A DNA stretch of 64,000 nt from Candidatus Gastranaerophilales bacterium (GCA_944323695.1 CALUTI010000003.1:124001-188000), one strand, 5' to 3'; numbered from the stretch's first letter, positions 8,441 to 18,207 are shown. The notes: generated by a model from the letters alone, not told the origin. Translations and numbers: made by a program.

Positions 8441-8889
8441 AAAGCAGCCGGATAATCGCGCAGAAATGTGAGGAAAGTCCGTGCATTCAAGGACAGACCG
8501 CCGGGGAAAGCCCGGACGACGTGAGTCGGTGGATAGGACCACAGAAATGTCGAATTTTGGCTAGTGCGCCGTGTGAGTGCAAATGCACGAACCCAGCACG
8601 ACCCGGTGAGGAAAACCACGCTTTTCCGAACCGCCAATAATTCGAGGCGTTAAAAAACGCCAAGACTGCCGATGGATTTTATATCACAGGCGATGGTGCA
8701 ACGGTGAGTTAAGAGCTTCACCAGTGGTATCGAGAGATACCAGCTAGGCAACCCCCGGTCGAATGCAAGATTAAATCGAAGGTTATAAAGGCTGTCCGCC
8801 CACTTCGGAAAAATCGCTAGAGTTTGCGGGTAACCGCATTCCCAGACAGATGATTATCTAGAAACAGAACACGGCTTATGAACTGCTTT
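8441..8889 (+). ncRNA. rnpB: RNase P RNA, bacterial class A
   Basis: Catalytic RNA that matures tRNA 5' ends. The diagnostic core GAGGAAAGTCCGTGC lies near 8471, and the closing core CAGACAGATGATTATC with ACAGAACACGGCTTAT lies near the 3' end. P1 closes with AAAGCAG (8441) and CTGCTTT (8883-8889). Length is about 449 nt, normal for type A. A plus-strand terminator follows. Confidence 0.95.
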
Positions 8890-8895
8890 ATTATT

Positions 8896-8925
8896 ATAAA
8901 AGAGGCTCTATTGAGCCTCTTTTAA
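8896..8925. terminator. terminator after rnpB (bidirectional)
   Basis: AAAAGAGGCTC-TATT-GAGCCTCTTTT. It ends rnpB and can also serve the convergent pilin-like gene that stops at 8932. Confidence 0.8.
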
Positions 8926-8931
8926 TACTTT

Positions 8932-9933
8932 TTATTCAGCATCTTTACAACTATGTGCACCGTCCCAAGATAATTTATCATGACATTTTAAGTAATCCAT
9001 GTTTTTGTTGTAAATTACCCACGCTGCACAATGCTGACCTGATTTTGCGTCGTGATCATCCGGATTGCAGCCTGTACTAAAACTTCTGCCTGTGCCATCG
9101 TCATTTTTACCTCCCGTAGGAAGTAACCCCTTTGCATTATATTTGAAATAAAATTTTGTTTTACCCAATATACTATCTTTACCTTGCGGCAATACGACAA
9201 ATATAGTGCCCCAAGAATCTGAAGAGAATGCACCGCCATTATACCAACCCATCACTACAAATGTCCCATCCTGCAGAAAAAAGTTTGATGCAGGCGAGGT
9301 ATCATTTCTGTCATCAAATACCTGATTTGCATCAGTCAATTTGTCACCTGCAATATTATATGAGGCACCGGGATAACATACTTTACCTGCCTCACAAATC
9401 TTTGCAACCTTTAAATATTTTCGCAAACGCTCTGCTATTAAATCATTTCCGGTTGTATCGTAAATAGGATTACCATTTTCATCAACCTCACCTGTATTCG
9501 TACGATTCAACCCCCAAGAGGTGATATATCCGTATTCCGTTGTCATCATTTGATATGCGCTTGCTAAAATTGTATAATTTTTTGTTAACTGCGATACTGT
9601 CTGTTTTTCCTGATAATTTGCAATCAACGTCGGTATCGTCATTGCTGCAACGACGCCGATTATTCCAAGGGTGATTAAGACTTCTGCCAGGGTGAACGCA
9701 TATTTACTAAGGTCGAAAATTGTTTTCTCGACGACGCTGTCTTGGTCGCTCGCATGAAACGGCGTTACGGTCTTTGCCTGCGCAAAGCCCTTCAGCCTCT
9801 GCTCGCTCCCACCTCCGGCTCCGCTATGGTCTCGAAAACAATTCCTGACTATTGCTATACCTTCAAAATCCTTGCTATTTCTACTTAGGAGAGACGCCCC
9901 CCCCCCGTTACTTAGTTTTTTCATCATTTCCAT
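8932..9933 (-). CDS. type IV pilin-like protein, locus 2 (leader in frame, 10 G)
   Basis: Starts at ATG 9933 behind a GGAGAAAAGCTT leader. The N-terminus MEMMKKLSNGGGASLLSRNSK is the shared phase-tract leader; 10 G (9897-9906) puts it in frame. The prepilin signal KYA-FTLAEVLITLGIIGVV begins only around residue 80, so the presequence is unusually long for a prepilin. No other ATG lies between the leader and the signal, so expression should depend on the tract. The mature part ends with the family motif CAAWVIYNKNMDYLKC and WDGAHSC, shared with loci 3 and 6. A 69-bp insertion lies in the leader (9739-9807). Probably a surface or secretion pilin; the role is unknown. Confidence 0.85.
   Translation of the reverse strand: MEMMKKLSNGGGASLLSRNSKDFEGIAIVRNCFRDHSGAGGGSEQRLKGFAQAKTVTPFHASDQDSVVEKTIFDLSKYAFTLAEVLITLGIIGVVAAMTIPTLIANYQEKQTVSQLTKNYTILASAYQMMTTEYGYITSWGLNRTNTGEVDENGNPIYDTTGNDLIAERLRKYLKVAKICEAGKVCYPGASYNIAGDKLTDANQVFDDRNDTSPASNFFLQDGTFVVMGWYNGGAFSSDSWGTIFVVLPQGKDSILGKTKFYFKYNAKGLLPTGGKNDDGTGRSFSTGCNPDDHDAKSGQHCAAWVIYNKNMDYLKCHDKLSWDGAHSCKDAE
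9707..9849. repeat. inverted-repeat element, copy D, interrupted by a 69-bp insert
   Basis: Left arm CTAAGGTCGAAAATTGTTTTC and right arm GAAAACAATTCCTGAC are partly complementary, and the core matches copies A-C. Compared with copy C (43907-43985), an extra 69 bp sits at 9739-9807 between GACGACGCT and CCCACC, ending in a repeated CGCT. The insert is a multiple of three and leaves the pilin leader open. Confidence 0.75.
9897..9906 (-). repeat. poly-G tract (10 G), pilin locus 2
   Basis: Ten G on the coding strand after leader codon 9 (AAC). The reading AAC GGG GGG GGG GCG TCT keeps the frame through to the prepilin signal (ON state). Confidence 0.85.
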
Positions 9934-10046
9934 AAGCTTTTCTCCTTTATTTTTTCCTTATCTTATTATATCAATTATATTTAAAAATGCAATTCCTTTA
10001 CCCTATGTAAAGATTCCTTTAAAATTGGGACTTTACAATGTGTTTG

Positions 10047-10055
10047 TGCTATAAT
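10047..10055 (+). promoter_or_regulatory. extended -10 promoter of gyrA
   Basis: TG-C-TATAAT at 10047-10055, about 30 bp before the start codon. No good -35 is seen; the TGC extension recurs at other promoters in this window (purB, rimI, the NUDIX gene). Confidence 0.5.
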
Positions 10056-10085
10056 TCCGATATAAGGGAGTAGAAGGAGAAAACT

Positions 10086-12632
10086 TTGAGCCAGCAAAAT
10101 ATTTTTGATGACGGGAAAATCGTTCCCGTAAATATAAGAGAAGAAATGAAACGTTCATATATTGACTATGCAATGAGCGTAATTGTAGGTCGTGCACTGC
10201 CGGATGTAAGAGACGGCTTAAAACCTGTTCACAGACGCATATTATACGCAATGAATGAACTCGGTATGACACCTGACAAACCGTTCAAGAAATGCGCACG
10301 TATCGTCGGTGAAGTTCTCGGTAAATACCACCCGCACGGCGATACCGCTGTATATGAAGCTTTAGTTCGTATGGCACAAGACTTTTCAACAAGATATCTG
10401 ACTGTTGACGGACACGGTAACTTTGGCTCTGTTGACGGTGACGGCGCAGCTGCAATGCGTTATACAGAAGCCCGTATGCATAAAATTACCCAATCTATGC
10501 TTGCAGATATTGATTGCGAAACAGTAGAATTTGAACCTAACTTTGACGGCTCATTACAAGAACCCTCAGTTTTACCTGTAAGACTTCCTATGCTTTTATT
10601 AAACGGGGTTTCAGGTATCGCAGTAGGTATGGCAACAAACGTTCCTCCTCACAATCTTTGCGAAATCGTTGACGGAACTGTCGCTTTAATCGACAACCCC
10701 GATATAACCGTTGACGGGCTTATGGAATATATTAAAGGTCCTGACTTCCCGACTGCGGCAACAATTATCGGCTTAAATGACATAAGACAAGCCTATGAAA
10801 CAGGCAGAGGCTCAATTAAAATGTCTGCTGTTGCAAATTTTGAAGAAATCGCAGGCGGCGGCGGAAGACAGGCAAGAACAGCTATTGTTGTTACAGAAAT
10901 CCCTTATCAGGTTAACAAGTCAATGCTTATTGAAAAAATTGCAGACCTTGTTAAAGAGCAAAGAATCAACGGCATTTCAGACATTCGTGATGAATCCGAC
11001 CGCGAAGGTATGAGAATTGTTATTGAGCTGAAACGTGACGCTAAGCCTGATGTTGTGAAAAATAACTTGTTCAAATATACACAGCTTGCTACAACTTTCG
11101 GCGTCAACATGCTTGCTCTTTGCGGAAAACAACCACGACTCATGAATTTAAAACAGGTTTTGGAAGAATTTGTTGAACACAGAGTTGAAATTGTTACAAG
11201 AAGAACTATTTTCTTCCTGAAAAAAGCTAAAACCAGAGCGCACATCTTGGCAGGCTTGATTATTGCATTAGGCTCAATTGATGAAGTTATTGAAATTATC
11301 AAAAAATCAAAAACAATTGAGGATGCAAGAGCCGCTTTAATGTCAAGATTCGGACTTGATGCAGACCAGTCAAATGCTATTTTGGAAATGCAATTAAGAC
11401 GTTTGACAGGTTTGGAGCAAGACAAAGTTAAGGCTGAATATGATGAATTGTTGAAAAAAATCGCAGAATACGAAGAAATCTTAGCCAGCCGTCAAAAAGT
11501 TTTGAATATAATCAAAACAGAACTTTTGGAAGACAAAGAAAAATACGGTGATGACAGAAAAACCCAAATTCTGCCGGAGCAGGGTGAAGTTACAATTGAA
11601 GACTTAACTCCAAACACTCCAATGGCAGTATTCATAACACATCAAGGATACCTGAAACGTATTTCACTTGATACATTTGAACGCCAAAACCGTGCAACAC
11701 GCGGCAAATCAGGAATTAAAACAAAAGATGATGATGATATTCAACACTTCTTCACTGCAATGATGCATGACAAAGTGTTATTCTTCTCATCAAAAGGTAC
11801 AGTCTACAGCCTGAATGTTTATGACTTCCCGGAAGGCGGCCGCCAGGCAAAAGGCTTGCCGATTGTAAATGTTCTTCCTATAGAACAGGATGAAAGAATT
11901 ACGGCTGTTGTTCCGGTAAGTACTTTCTCACATGATTTGAATTTAATTATGTTGACTAAAAAAGGTTACATAAAACGTATTGAACTTGATAACTTTGCAA
12001 ATATAAGAAGAAACGGTATTATAGCAATCGGACTTGAAGAAGGCGATAACCTTAACTGGGTAAAACTTGCAACTGCAAAAGACGAAATCATAATAGGAAC
12101 ATCATGCGGTATGGCAATCAGATTCCCGATACAGGATTTGAGACCTTTAGGCAGAAGCGCCCGCGGCGTAACTTCAATGAAATTACGCTCAGGCGACGAG
12201 ATTGTAGGATGTGACATTGTTCCGAAAGATTACGACGCTGACCTTCTTGTAGTAACTTCTGACGGTTTTGGAAAACGTACAAAACTTTCAGAATTCAGAA
12301 CTCAAAACAGAGGCGGCATAGGTCTTATTGCAACAAAATTCAAGACAAGCTCATCAAGACTTGTTGCACTGACAATTGTAAAAGACAGCGATGATATTAT
12401 GTTAGTTACTGCAAATGGTATTGTAACAAGGATTAACGCAGGATCAATTTCGCAGCAAGGTCGTCCGGCAACAGGTGTCCGTGCACAGAACCTTGTAGAC
12501 AACGACTCTGTTGTTTCAGTAAACAAAATTATTAATCCTGACGAAGATGACGTTACAATTAAATCCGAAACACCGGCTCAACCTGAGCAGGAAATTGAAC
12601 AGACAAGCTTGCTGGACAATAATCAGGAATAA
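10086..12632 (+). CDS. gyrA: DNA gyrase subunit A
   Basis: Type II topoisomerase subunit that cuts and rejoins DNA. The start is TTG at 10086 behind AGAAGGAG. Shown by [16 protein letters not shown], the QRDR region [17 protein letters not shown], catalytic Tyr in [11 protein letters not shown], and a C-terminal beta-pinwheel. The first blade reads [10 protein letters not shown] in place of the enterobacterial GyrA box, as in cyanobacterial proteins. Thr occupies the E. coli Ser83 position. Length 848 is normal. A strong bidirectional terminator separates it from rpsO. Confidence 0.97.
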   Translation: MSQQNIFDDGKIVPVNIREEMKRSYIDYAMSVIVGRALPDVRDGLKPVHRRILYAMNELGMTPDKPFKKCARIVGEVLGKYHPHGDTAVYEALVRMAQDFSTRYLTVDGHGNFGSVDGDGAAAMRYTEARMHKITQSMLADIDCETVEFEPNFDGSLQEPSVLPVRLPMLLLNGVSGIAVGMATNVPPHNLCEIVDGTVALIDNPDITVDGLMEYIKGPDFPTAATIIGLNDIRQAYETGRGSIKMSAVANFEEIAGGGGRQARTAIVVTEIPYQVNKSMLIEKIADLVKEQRINGISDIRDESDREGMRIVIELKRDAKPDVVKNNLFKYTQLATTFGVNMLALCGKQPRLMNLKQVLEEFVEHRVEIVTRRTIFFLKKAKTRAHILAGLIIALGSIDEVIEIIKKSKTIEDARAALMSRFGLDADQSNAILEMQLRRLTGLEQDKVKAEYDELLKKIAEYEEILASRQKVLNIIKTELLEDKEKYGDDRKTQILPEQGEVTIEDLTPNTPMAVFITHQGYLKRISLDTFERQNRATRGKSGIKTKDDDDIQHFFTAMMHDKVLFFSSKGTVYSLNVYDFPEGGRQAKGLPIVNVLPIEQDERITAVVPVSTFSHDLNLIMLTKKGYIKRIELDNFANIRRNGIIAIGLEEGDNLNWVKLATAKDEIIIGTSCGMAIRFPIQDLRPLGRSARGVTSMKLRSGDEIVGCDIVPKDYDADLLVVTSDGFGKRTKLSEFRTQNRGGIGLIATKFKTSSSRLVALTIVKDSDDIMLVTANGIVTRINAGSISQQGRPATGVRAQNLVDNDSVVSVNKIINPDEDDVTIKSETPAQPEQEIEQTSLLDNNQE

Positions 12633-12650
12633 TTAAAAAATAAGAATAAA

Positions 12651-12682
12651 AAAATACCGGTCATAATGACCGGTATTTTTTT
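12651..12682. terminator. bidirectional terminator between gyrA and rpsO
   Basis: AATACCGGTCA-TAA-TGACCGGTATT with an A run on the left and a T run on the right, so it works in both directions. Confidence 0.85.
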
Positions 12683-12688
12683 AAAGAA

Positions 12689-12958
12689 TTAACCTCTGAT
12701 TTTTAACTTTTTAATCAAATCTCTGTATTCATCAAGATTTTGATTTTTAACGTAAGCAAGTAATCTTTTTCTCTTACCAACCATCATCAAAAGACCTCTT
12801 TTTGTAGCGAAATCTTTTTGATTAGTTTTCAAATGTTCGGTAAGTTCAGCGATTTTTTTGCTCATCATCGCGATTTGAACGGCAGCTGAACCAGTATCTT
12901 TTTCGTTAGCACCGTATTTTTTCACGATTTCTTTTTTGTTTTTTAAGTTAATTGACAT
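12689..12958 (-). CDS. rpsO: 30S ribosomal protein S15
   Basis: An 89-residue S15 that binds 16S rRNA in the platform. It shows GSAAVQIAMMSKKIAELTEHLK, the KDFATKRGLLMMVGKRKRLLAYVK core and a basic tail. The start is ATG 12958, 12 nt after AAAGGA; an upstream in-frame ATG would add MSLNNKGKNN, which the family lacks. Encoded alone. Confidence 0.95.
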   Translation of the reverse strand: MSINLKNKKEIVKKYGANEKDTGSAAVQIAMMSKKIAELTEHLKTNQKDFATKRGLLMMVGKRKRLLAYVKNQNLDEYRDLIKKLKIRG

Positions 12959-13071
12959 ATTGTTTTTTCCTTTATTGTTGAGTGACATATTGGCGTAAGC
13001 ACTCTACAAAGGAAATTTTAATATATAAAGAAAAAATTGCAAGACTTTAGCAAAATACATGTTAAAAATGG

Positions 13072-13611
13072 TTAAGCCTTAAAATTCATCAAGCCTTCGG
13101 CAATAATTCCTTTATTCAAAGCTGCACGCTGATTATTAACAGCAATATAGCAGTTATCCAAAAGGTCATTTGCAGTATGTTCCGCCTGTCGTGCATTAGT
13201 AATAGTTTCCGTTGTATAATTAGTTTTGCGTCTTATGGCATTGTCTTCTGCAGTATTTAACTTTTCACCGCCGTTTTCCTGAACTGCTAATAAATAAAGT
13301 TTATCATAATTAACATGGGCAGTATTTTTCTCGCTATTTAAAATATCATAACGTGCATTTGCCTGAATATACAAATCGTGATAAGTATTCCAGGCAGCTT
13401 TTGCCTGATTATAATCTGCCCAAACATTTGTTGTAGATAAGTTAATATTATGATTTTTGCAGTATTTTTCAGCAGCTTCATAACTCATGATATTTATTGA
13501 AGAAATATCAAAGCCGGTTTCTTTTTTAAATTGTTGTTTTTCAACCTCGCTCATTGAAGATATTTGAGCTTTTATAGCTGAAATTGCATCAATGTTTTGT
13601 TTACCGCTCAT
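13072..13611 (-). CDS. hypothetical helical protein
   Basis: 179 residues with no recognised family. Mostly helical and rich in Ala/Asn/Gln, with long stretches such as ADYNQAKAAWNTYHDLYIQANARYDILNSEK that suggest coiled-coil. No signal peptide or membrane segment. The SD AAAAGGG precedes the ATG. Style resembles 5949-6452. Confidence 0.7.
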   Translation of the reverse strand: MSGKQNIDAISAIKAQISSMSEVEKQQFKKETGFDISSINIMSYEAAEKYCKNHNINLSTTNVWADYNQAKAAWNTYHDLYIQANARYDILNSEKNTAHVNYDKLYLLAVQENGGEKLNTAEDNAIRRKTNYTTETITNARQAEHTANDLLDNCYIAVNNQRAALNKGIIAEGLMNFKA

Positions 13612-13725
13612 AATATTACCCTTTTCTCTTATATCTGTTATATATATAAAGTATTTACAGCAACAAAAATTGCCTTTTTTGTTAAGTTTTATAACGCAAT
13701 AAATAATTTATGCTAAAATAAAACT

Positions 13726-15018
13726 ATGATTGAAAGATATTCACGCGAGGAAATGAAAAATATTTGGACGTTGGAAAGCAAGTTCAACTATTATTTAAAA
13801 GTTGAAATCGCCGTCTGTGAGGCTTATGCGGAACTTGGTGAAATTCCGAAGGAAGATGTCTTGATAATTAAACAGCGGGCGAGATTTGACGTCAAAAGAA
13901 TTGACGAAATAGAACGCGAAGTGCGGCACGACGTCATTGCATTTTTAACAAATGTCAATGAAAGTCTTGGAGATTTGGGAAGATATATGCATGTCGGACT
14001 TACGAGTTCAGACGTAATTGACACAGCTTTTGCTCTGCAGATTCAAGACAGCGGCAAAATTATCCTTGAAGATTTGAATAAAACCATAAATTCAATAAAA
14101 GAATTGGCTAAAAAACATAAAAATACAATATGCATCGGGCGTTCACACGGAATTCATGCCGAAGTTATGACATTTGGAGTAAAGCTTTGCAGCTGGATTG
14201 ACATTCTTGAACGCCAAAAAGATAATTTTGAACACGCGCTTGAACAAATCCGTGTCGGGCAAATTTCAGGCCCTGTAGGAACATACAGCAACATATCACC
14301 GGAAGTTGAGCAGATAACCTGTAAACATTTGGGATTAAAACCTGCAAGAATATCAACGCAGATTATTGCAAGAGATTACCATGCATACTTTATGCAGTCT
14401 TTAGCTTTGATTGCAAGTGTTATCGAACAATTTGCAACAGAAATAAGACATCTGCAAAGAACAGAAGTTTTGGAAGTGGAAGAAGGCTTCGGTGCACATC
14501 AAAAAGGATCTTCTGCTATGCCGCACAAGAAAAACCCTGTTTTGTCAGAGAATTTATGCGGACTTGCAAGAGTTGTCAGAGCGAATTCACTTGTTGCATT
14601 GGAAAATATTCCGCTATGGCACGAACGTGATATTTCTCACAGTTCCGCAGAAAGAATAATTTTCCCTGACAGCCTGACACTTGTGGACTTTATGTTAAAC
14701 AGGTTTAACGAAATTGTTGAAAATCTTGTTGTTCACGAAAACAACATGCTTAAAAATACCGAAAAATTCGGCGGGATTGTATTTTCACAAAAAGTCCTTT
14801 TGACGCTTGTGTCAAAAGGCTTAAGCCGCGAGGATGCATATACTATCGTTCAAAGAAATGCTCTTGATGCCTTCAACAACCACGGAAACTTCAAAGAAAA
14901 TCTTTTGAAGGACAAAGATGTGATGAAATTGCTCACACCGCAAGAGATTGACACGATTTTTGACAAAAAAGAATTCTTGCAAAATATTGATAAAATTTAT
15001 GCAAGAATTCTCAATTAA
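13726..15018 (+). CDS. purB: adenylosuccinate lyase
   Basis: Purine synthesis enzyme that cleaves SAICAR and adenylosuccinate, releasing fumarate. The fumarase/aspartase signature GSSAMPHKKNP is present, as are GLTSSDVIDTA and the catalytic His in GRSHGIHAE. Length 430 is normal. No SD: an extended -10 (TGC-TAAAAT) ends exactly 6 nt before the ATG, so the message is probably leaderless. No other pur genes are adjacent. Confidence 0.96.
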   Translation: MIERYSREEMKNIWTLESKFNYYLKVEIAVCEAYAELGEIPKEDVLIIKQRARFDVKRIDEIEREVRHDVIAFLTNVNESLGDLGRYMHVGLTSSDVIDTAFALQIQDSGKIILEDLNKTINSIKELAKKHKNTICIGRSHGIHAEVMTFGVKLCSWIDILERQKDNFEHALEQIRVGQISGPVGTYSNISPEVEQITCKHLGLKPARISTQIIARDYHAYFMQSLALIASVIEQFATEIRHLQRTEVLEVEEGFGAHQKGSSAMPHKKNPVLSENLCGLARVVRANSLVALENIPLWHERDISHSSAERIIFPDSLTLVDFMLNRFNEIVENLVVHENNMLKNTEKFGGIVFSQKVLLTLVSKGLSREDAYTIVQRNALDAFNNHGNFKENLLKDKDVMKLLTPQEIDTIFDKKEFLQNIDKIYARILN

Positions 15019-15030
15019 ATAATTAAATTT

Positions 15031-16101
15031 TTACTCATCGCAAGAATGTTTGCCGTCCCAGGAAAGTTCTTCGCGGCAATGCAGATAATCCAGATTTTTA
15101 TTATAAATTACCCATGCAGCGCAACCCTGACCGGAAGCTACATTAACATAAGCTGGATCACAACCGCGTTCAAATGAAGAAGTACTGTTTATATCTTCCT
15201 CTTTCAAACCATAAGGCCTTAAACCCTTATCATCCATCTTAAAATAAAACAAGTTTTTACCGGAAATCATATCTTTACTGCCTACCGGCAACACTGCAAT
15301 AATTGAACCACGGCTGCCACTAAACCATCCAAATTGAATATGTGTACCATCTTGCAAAAAAAATCTGCTCTCAACAGAATTATCACTTGTATTTTCTGCA
15401 ACTTTATTAGCCTCACTACGTTTTACACCGTCCAAAGTATACCAGGCTCCAGGATGACAAACTTTCCCGACTTCACATACTTTTGCAACTTTTAAATATT
15501 TTTTCAGACGTTCTGCAATTAAATTCTGTGCACTAAAATCGTATATAGGATTACCTTCCTCATCAACCTCACCTGTATTTGTATTTTTCATACCCCATGT
15601 TGTAATAGGTCCATACTCTGCCTGCATCATTTGATATGCACTTGTAAGCGTTGCATATACTTTGGTTAATTGCGATACAGTTTGTTTTTCCTGATAATCT
15701 GCAATCAGTGTCGGTATCGTCATTGCCGCAACTACTCCGATAATTGCCAGAGTAATCAAGACTTCTGCCAAAGTGAAGGCACATCTACGAACGTTGTCAC
15801 ACATACCTACGTGCGTAGCACCCTCGCAATGACATTTTACGTCATTCTGAGCGTCAGCGAAGAATCTCTTGAGATCCTTCGGCTTCGCCTCAGGATGACA
15901 TATGTTCTCAAAATCCTTGCTATTTTTTTCTCCAACTCCATACATCTCAGAAGGGGAATATGTCTTTGAGACCATAGCGGAGCCGGAGGTGAGAGCGTCG
16001 TCGAAAAGACATATTCCCCTTCTGGCTACCTTAAAATCATTGCTACATCTACCTAGAGGAGACGCCCCCCCCCCGTTTCTTAGTTTTTTCATCATTTCCA
16101 T
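15031..16101 (-). CDS. type IV pilin-like protein, locus 3 (leader in frame, 10 G)
   Basis: Start ATG 16101 behind GGAGAAAAGCTT. The leader MEMMKKLRNGGGASPLGR reads through 10 G. The prepilin signal RCA-FTLAEVLITLAIIGVV begins near residue 110, after a long stretch encoded by repeats (copy B of the inverted-repeat element and two palindromic repeats giving CHPEAKPKDL and CHCEGATHVG). The C-terminus CAAWVIYNKNLDYLHC and WDGKHSC matches loci 2 and 6. A 110-residue presequence is far longer than usual for prepilins; whether it is removed in one cut is unknown. Confidence 0.85.
   Translation of the reverse strand: MEMMKKLRNGGGASPLGRCSNDFKVARRGICLFDDALTSGSAMVSKTYSPSEMYGVGEKNSKDFENICHPEAKPKDLKRFFADAQNDVKCHCEGATHVGMCDNVRRCAFTLAEVLITLAIIGVVAAMTIPTLIADYQEKQTVSQLTKVYATLTSAYQMMQAEYGPITTWGMKNTNTGEVDEEGNPIYDFSAQNLIAERLKKYLKVAKVCEVGKVCHPGAWYTLDGVKRSEANKVAENTSDNSVESRFFLQDGTHIQFGWFSGSRGSIIAVLPVGSKDMISGKNLFYFKMDDKGLRPYGLKEEDINSTSSFERGCDPAYVNVASGQGCAAWVIYNKNLDYLHCREELSWDGKHSCDE
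15792..15903. repeat. two adjacent palindromic coding repeats
   Basis: One unit runs from GTTGTCAC through TACGTGCGTA to CAATGACA; the next runs from CGTCATTCTGAGCG to CGCCTCAGGATGACA. Both are common dispersed-repeat types and both stay open in the pilin frame. Confidence 0.6.
15948..16024. repeat. inverted-repeat element, copy B
   Basis: Perfect 20-bp arms CAGAAGGGGAATATGTCTTT and its complement flank the same core as copy A. The similarity to copy A also extends outward over TCTCCAACT and ATCTCA, so A and B share a recent origin. Confidence 0.85.
16065..16074 (-). repeat. poly-G tract (10 G), pilin locus 3
   Basis: Ten G after leader codon 9 (AAC). The frame continues GGG GGG GGG GCG TCT CCT CTA into the pilin (ON state). 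Confidence 0.85.
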
Positions 16102-16216
16102 AAGCTTTTCTCCTTCGTTATCTATTATATCAAATTTTTAAATTTATGCAATTCCTTGTAAAATTCTTGCCAATATTTACTGTATAGTATAAAATAGATA
16201 TTATTGAGAGGACAGT

Positions 16217-16456
16217 ATGACAAAATTGAATATAACGGTATGTATGGGAAGTTCGTGCTTTGCACGGGGAAATCAAGAGAATTTAGCTTTTCTTGAAGAT
16301 TATATAAAAGAACACGGAATTGATGCAAATATAGAGCTTGAAGGTGCAAGATGCGAAAACAAATGCGCTTCCGGTCCAAATATCTATGTCAACGGAAAAG
16401 AATACAATAACGTTGATATTGAAAAATTAAAAGAAATTTTAGAACAAAATATCTAA
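16217..16456 (+). CDS. small [2Fe-2S] thioredoxin-fold protein (NuoE/HydC-like)
   Basis: 79 residues with the four-Cys pattern of thioredoxin-like [2Fe-2S] ferredoxins: CMGSSC near the N-terminus and CENKC after the middle. It likely passes electrons for, or senses redox state with, the hydrogenases downstream. First gene of a five-gene operon; the SD GAGAGGA lies 5 nt before the ATG. No NuoF-type flavoprotein partner is present. Confidence 0.8.
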   Translation: MTKLNITVCMGSSCFARGNQENLAFLEDYIKEHGIDANIELEGARCENKCASGPNIYVNGKEYNNVDIEKLKEILEQNI

Positions 16457-16476
16457 AAACATCCTAAGGAGAAAAA

Positions 16477-18207
16477 ATGGATAAACAAAATCCGGTTTAT
16501 ACGCTTATAAACGAGTGCCATGACTGTTACAAATGCGTTCGTGAATGCCATGTAAAAGCAATTAAAATAGAAGACGGCCACGCATCCGTAATTCCTGATA
16601 AATGTATTGCCTGCGGTGCATGCGTAAAAGCCTGCCCTGCCGGTGCAAAACGTGTCAGAACAGATATTGATAAAGCAAGAAAATTATTACTTTCCAAAAA
16701 AGACGTTTACGTATCACTTGCCCCGTCCTGGAGCGGTGTTTTTGAGATGTCTGAAGAAAAAATGATATCCATTTTAAAAAGACTTGGCTTTAAAGAAGTT
16801 TCCGAAACAGCTTTGGGCGCGGAAGAAGTTTCCATCAAAACAGCAGAATTATTAAACAATGCTGATAAAGGTCTTTTTATTTCAAGTGCCTGTCCTGTAA
16901 TAGTTGATTTTATAAGGCACTATCATCCGGAATTCACAAAAAATATTACGCCGATTGGCTCACCTGCAATGACGCATGCAAAAATGCTTAAAGAAAAATT
17001 CGGCGATGATATCTCAATTGTTTTCATAGGTCCGTGCATAGGTAAAAAAAATGAATCCGATCATGGAGATTTAATAGACGTTGCAATTACATTTGAAGAA
17101 TTAAAAATGTGGATAAATGATGATATCGGTGACATTTCAAATGTATCCGTCGATAATAAAAACAAATTTGTTCCGCATTCAGCCCACGAAGGTGCTTTAT
17201 ACCCGATAGACGGCGGTATGAACGAAACAATTAAAAGAGTGGGAATAAAAGAACATATCCAGCTTATTGATATTTGCGGACTTGCAAATTTTGAAAGGGC
17301 ATTGGCAAATCTTAAACCTGATAAGCTTGATAAAGTAATTTTTGTAGAAGGCTTATCATGTGAAGGCGGATGCGTCGGAGGACCGTGTATTTCAACAGAA
17401 AAAGCGGGAATAAGTGTTGTATCCGACGTATTATCAAACGTTAAACACAGACTTGTTGTTCCCAAAAAGCCGGCAGTTGTGGTAGATGTGGATTACACCT
17501 CATCCAAAGTTAAACATAAAACTTATCCGATGGAGGATATTTTACAGGCCCTGAAAAGAATCGGTAAACATTCGGTTGATGATGAGCTTAACTGCGGAGG
17601 CTGCGGATATCCGACATGCCGTGATATGGCAGTAGCTCTTTTAAACGGGGATGCCGAAACCTCAATGTGCGTATCTTATATGAGAAAAATTGCAGTAAGA
17701 AAAGCTGCCGCAATGTTCAGATGTATGCCTGCTGCTGTCGTAATGGTAGATAACAACATGAATATTCTGGAAGCAAATGACAGCTTTATGAAAATGTTCA
17801 CAGGCGATATGTACGAAATTTTCAAAGCAAGACCCGACGGTATGACAGGTGCGGCAATTGACAGAATAGTAGACTTTGCGGATATTTTCAAAACAATACT
17901 AAAAACAGGAAAAGATCTCCATAAGGAGCGATATCCGGTCAAAAACCGTCTATATGATATAAGCGCATTTACAATTGAAGAAAATGAAATCGTAGGCGCT
18001 ATCATCACAGATGTAACCCAAACCGAAACTAACAGGGAAAAAATTTCACAAAAAGCACACGAAGTTATATCAAAAAATATTTCAATCGTTCAGGAAATTG
18101 CCTGCCTTTTGGGCGAACACATGGTAGAAACCGAAACCTTGTTAAGCTCAATAGCAAATGACTTTGACGATAAAGACGAAGAACCGGAGGATACAGGTGT
18201 TCATTGA
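16477..18207 (+). CDS. hydS: sensory [FeFe] hydrogenase with Fe-S and PAS domains (HydS, group C-like)
   Basis: Order: two [4Fe-4S] motifs (CHDCYKC and CIACGACVKAC, residues ~12-60), the H-cluster domain (~75-340), a CGGCGYPTC Fe-S domain (~370-410), then a PAS-like domain (~415-520) ending in a helix. H-cluster ligands are visible in SSACPV, GPCIGKKNE and CEGGCVGGPC. Ala replaces the proton-relay Cys found before the ligand Cys in catalytic enzymes, as in HydS-type sensors. Followed, with overlap, by a SpoIIE phosphatase, matching the phosphatase-linked class of group C hydrogenases. Inferred role: sense H2 and control a phosphatase. Confidence 0.85.
   Translation: MDKQNPVYTLINECHDCYKCVRECHVKAIKIEDGHASVIPDKCIACGACVKACPAGAKRVRTDIDKARKLLLSKKDVYVSLAPSWSGVFEMSEEKMISILKRLGFKEVSETALGAEEVSIKTAELLNNADKGLFISSACPVIVDFIRHYHPEFTKNITPIGSPAMTHAKMLKEKFGDDISIVFIGPCIGKKNESDHGDLIDVAITFEELKMWINDDIGDISNVSVDNKNKFVPHSAHEGALYPIDGGMNETIKRVGIKEHIQLIDICGLANFERALANLKPDKLDKVIFVEGLSCEGGCVGGPCISTEKAGISVVSDVLSNVKHRLVVPKKPAVVVDVDYTSSKVKHKTYPMEDILQALKRIGKHSVDDELNCGGCGYPTCRDMAVALLNGDAETSMCVSYMRKIAVRKAAAMFRCMPAAVVMVDNNMNILEANDSFMKMFTGDMYEIFKARPDGMTGAAIDRIVDFADIFKTILKTGKDLHKERYPVKNRLYDISAFTIEENEIVGAIITDVTQTETNREKISQKAHEVISKNISIVQEIACLLGEHMVETETLLSSIANDFDDKDEEPEDTGVH

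Noticed and set aside
10315-10380. GyrA Thr at the E. coli Ser83 position as a quinolone-resistance mutation
   Set aside because: Residues at this site vary naturally between phyla; without close relatives for comparison there is no basis to call resistance.
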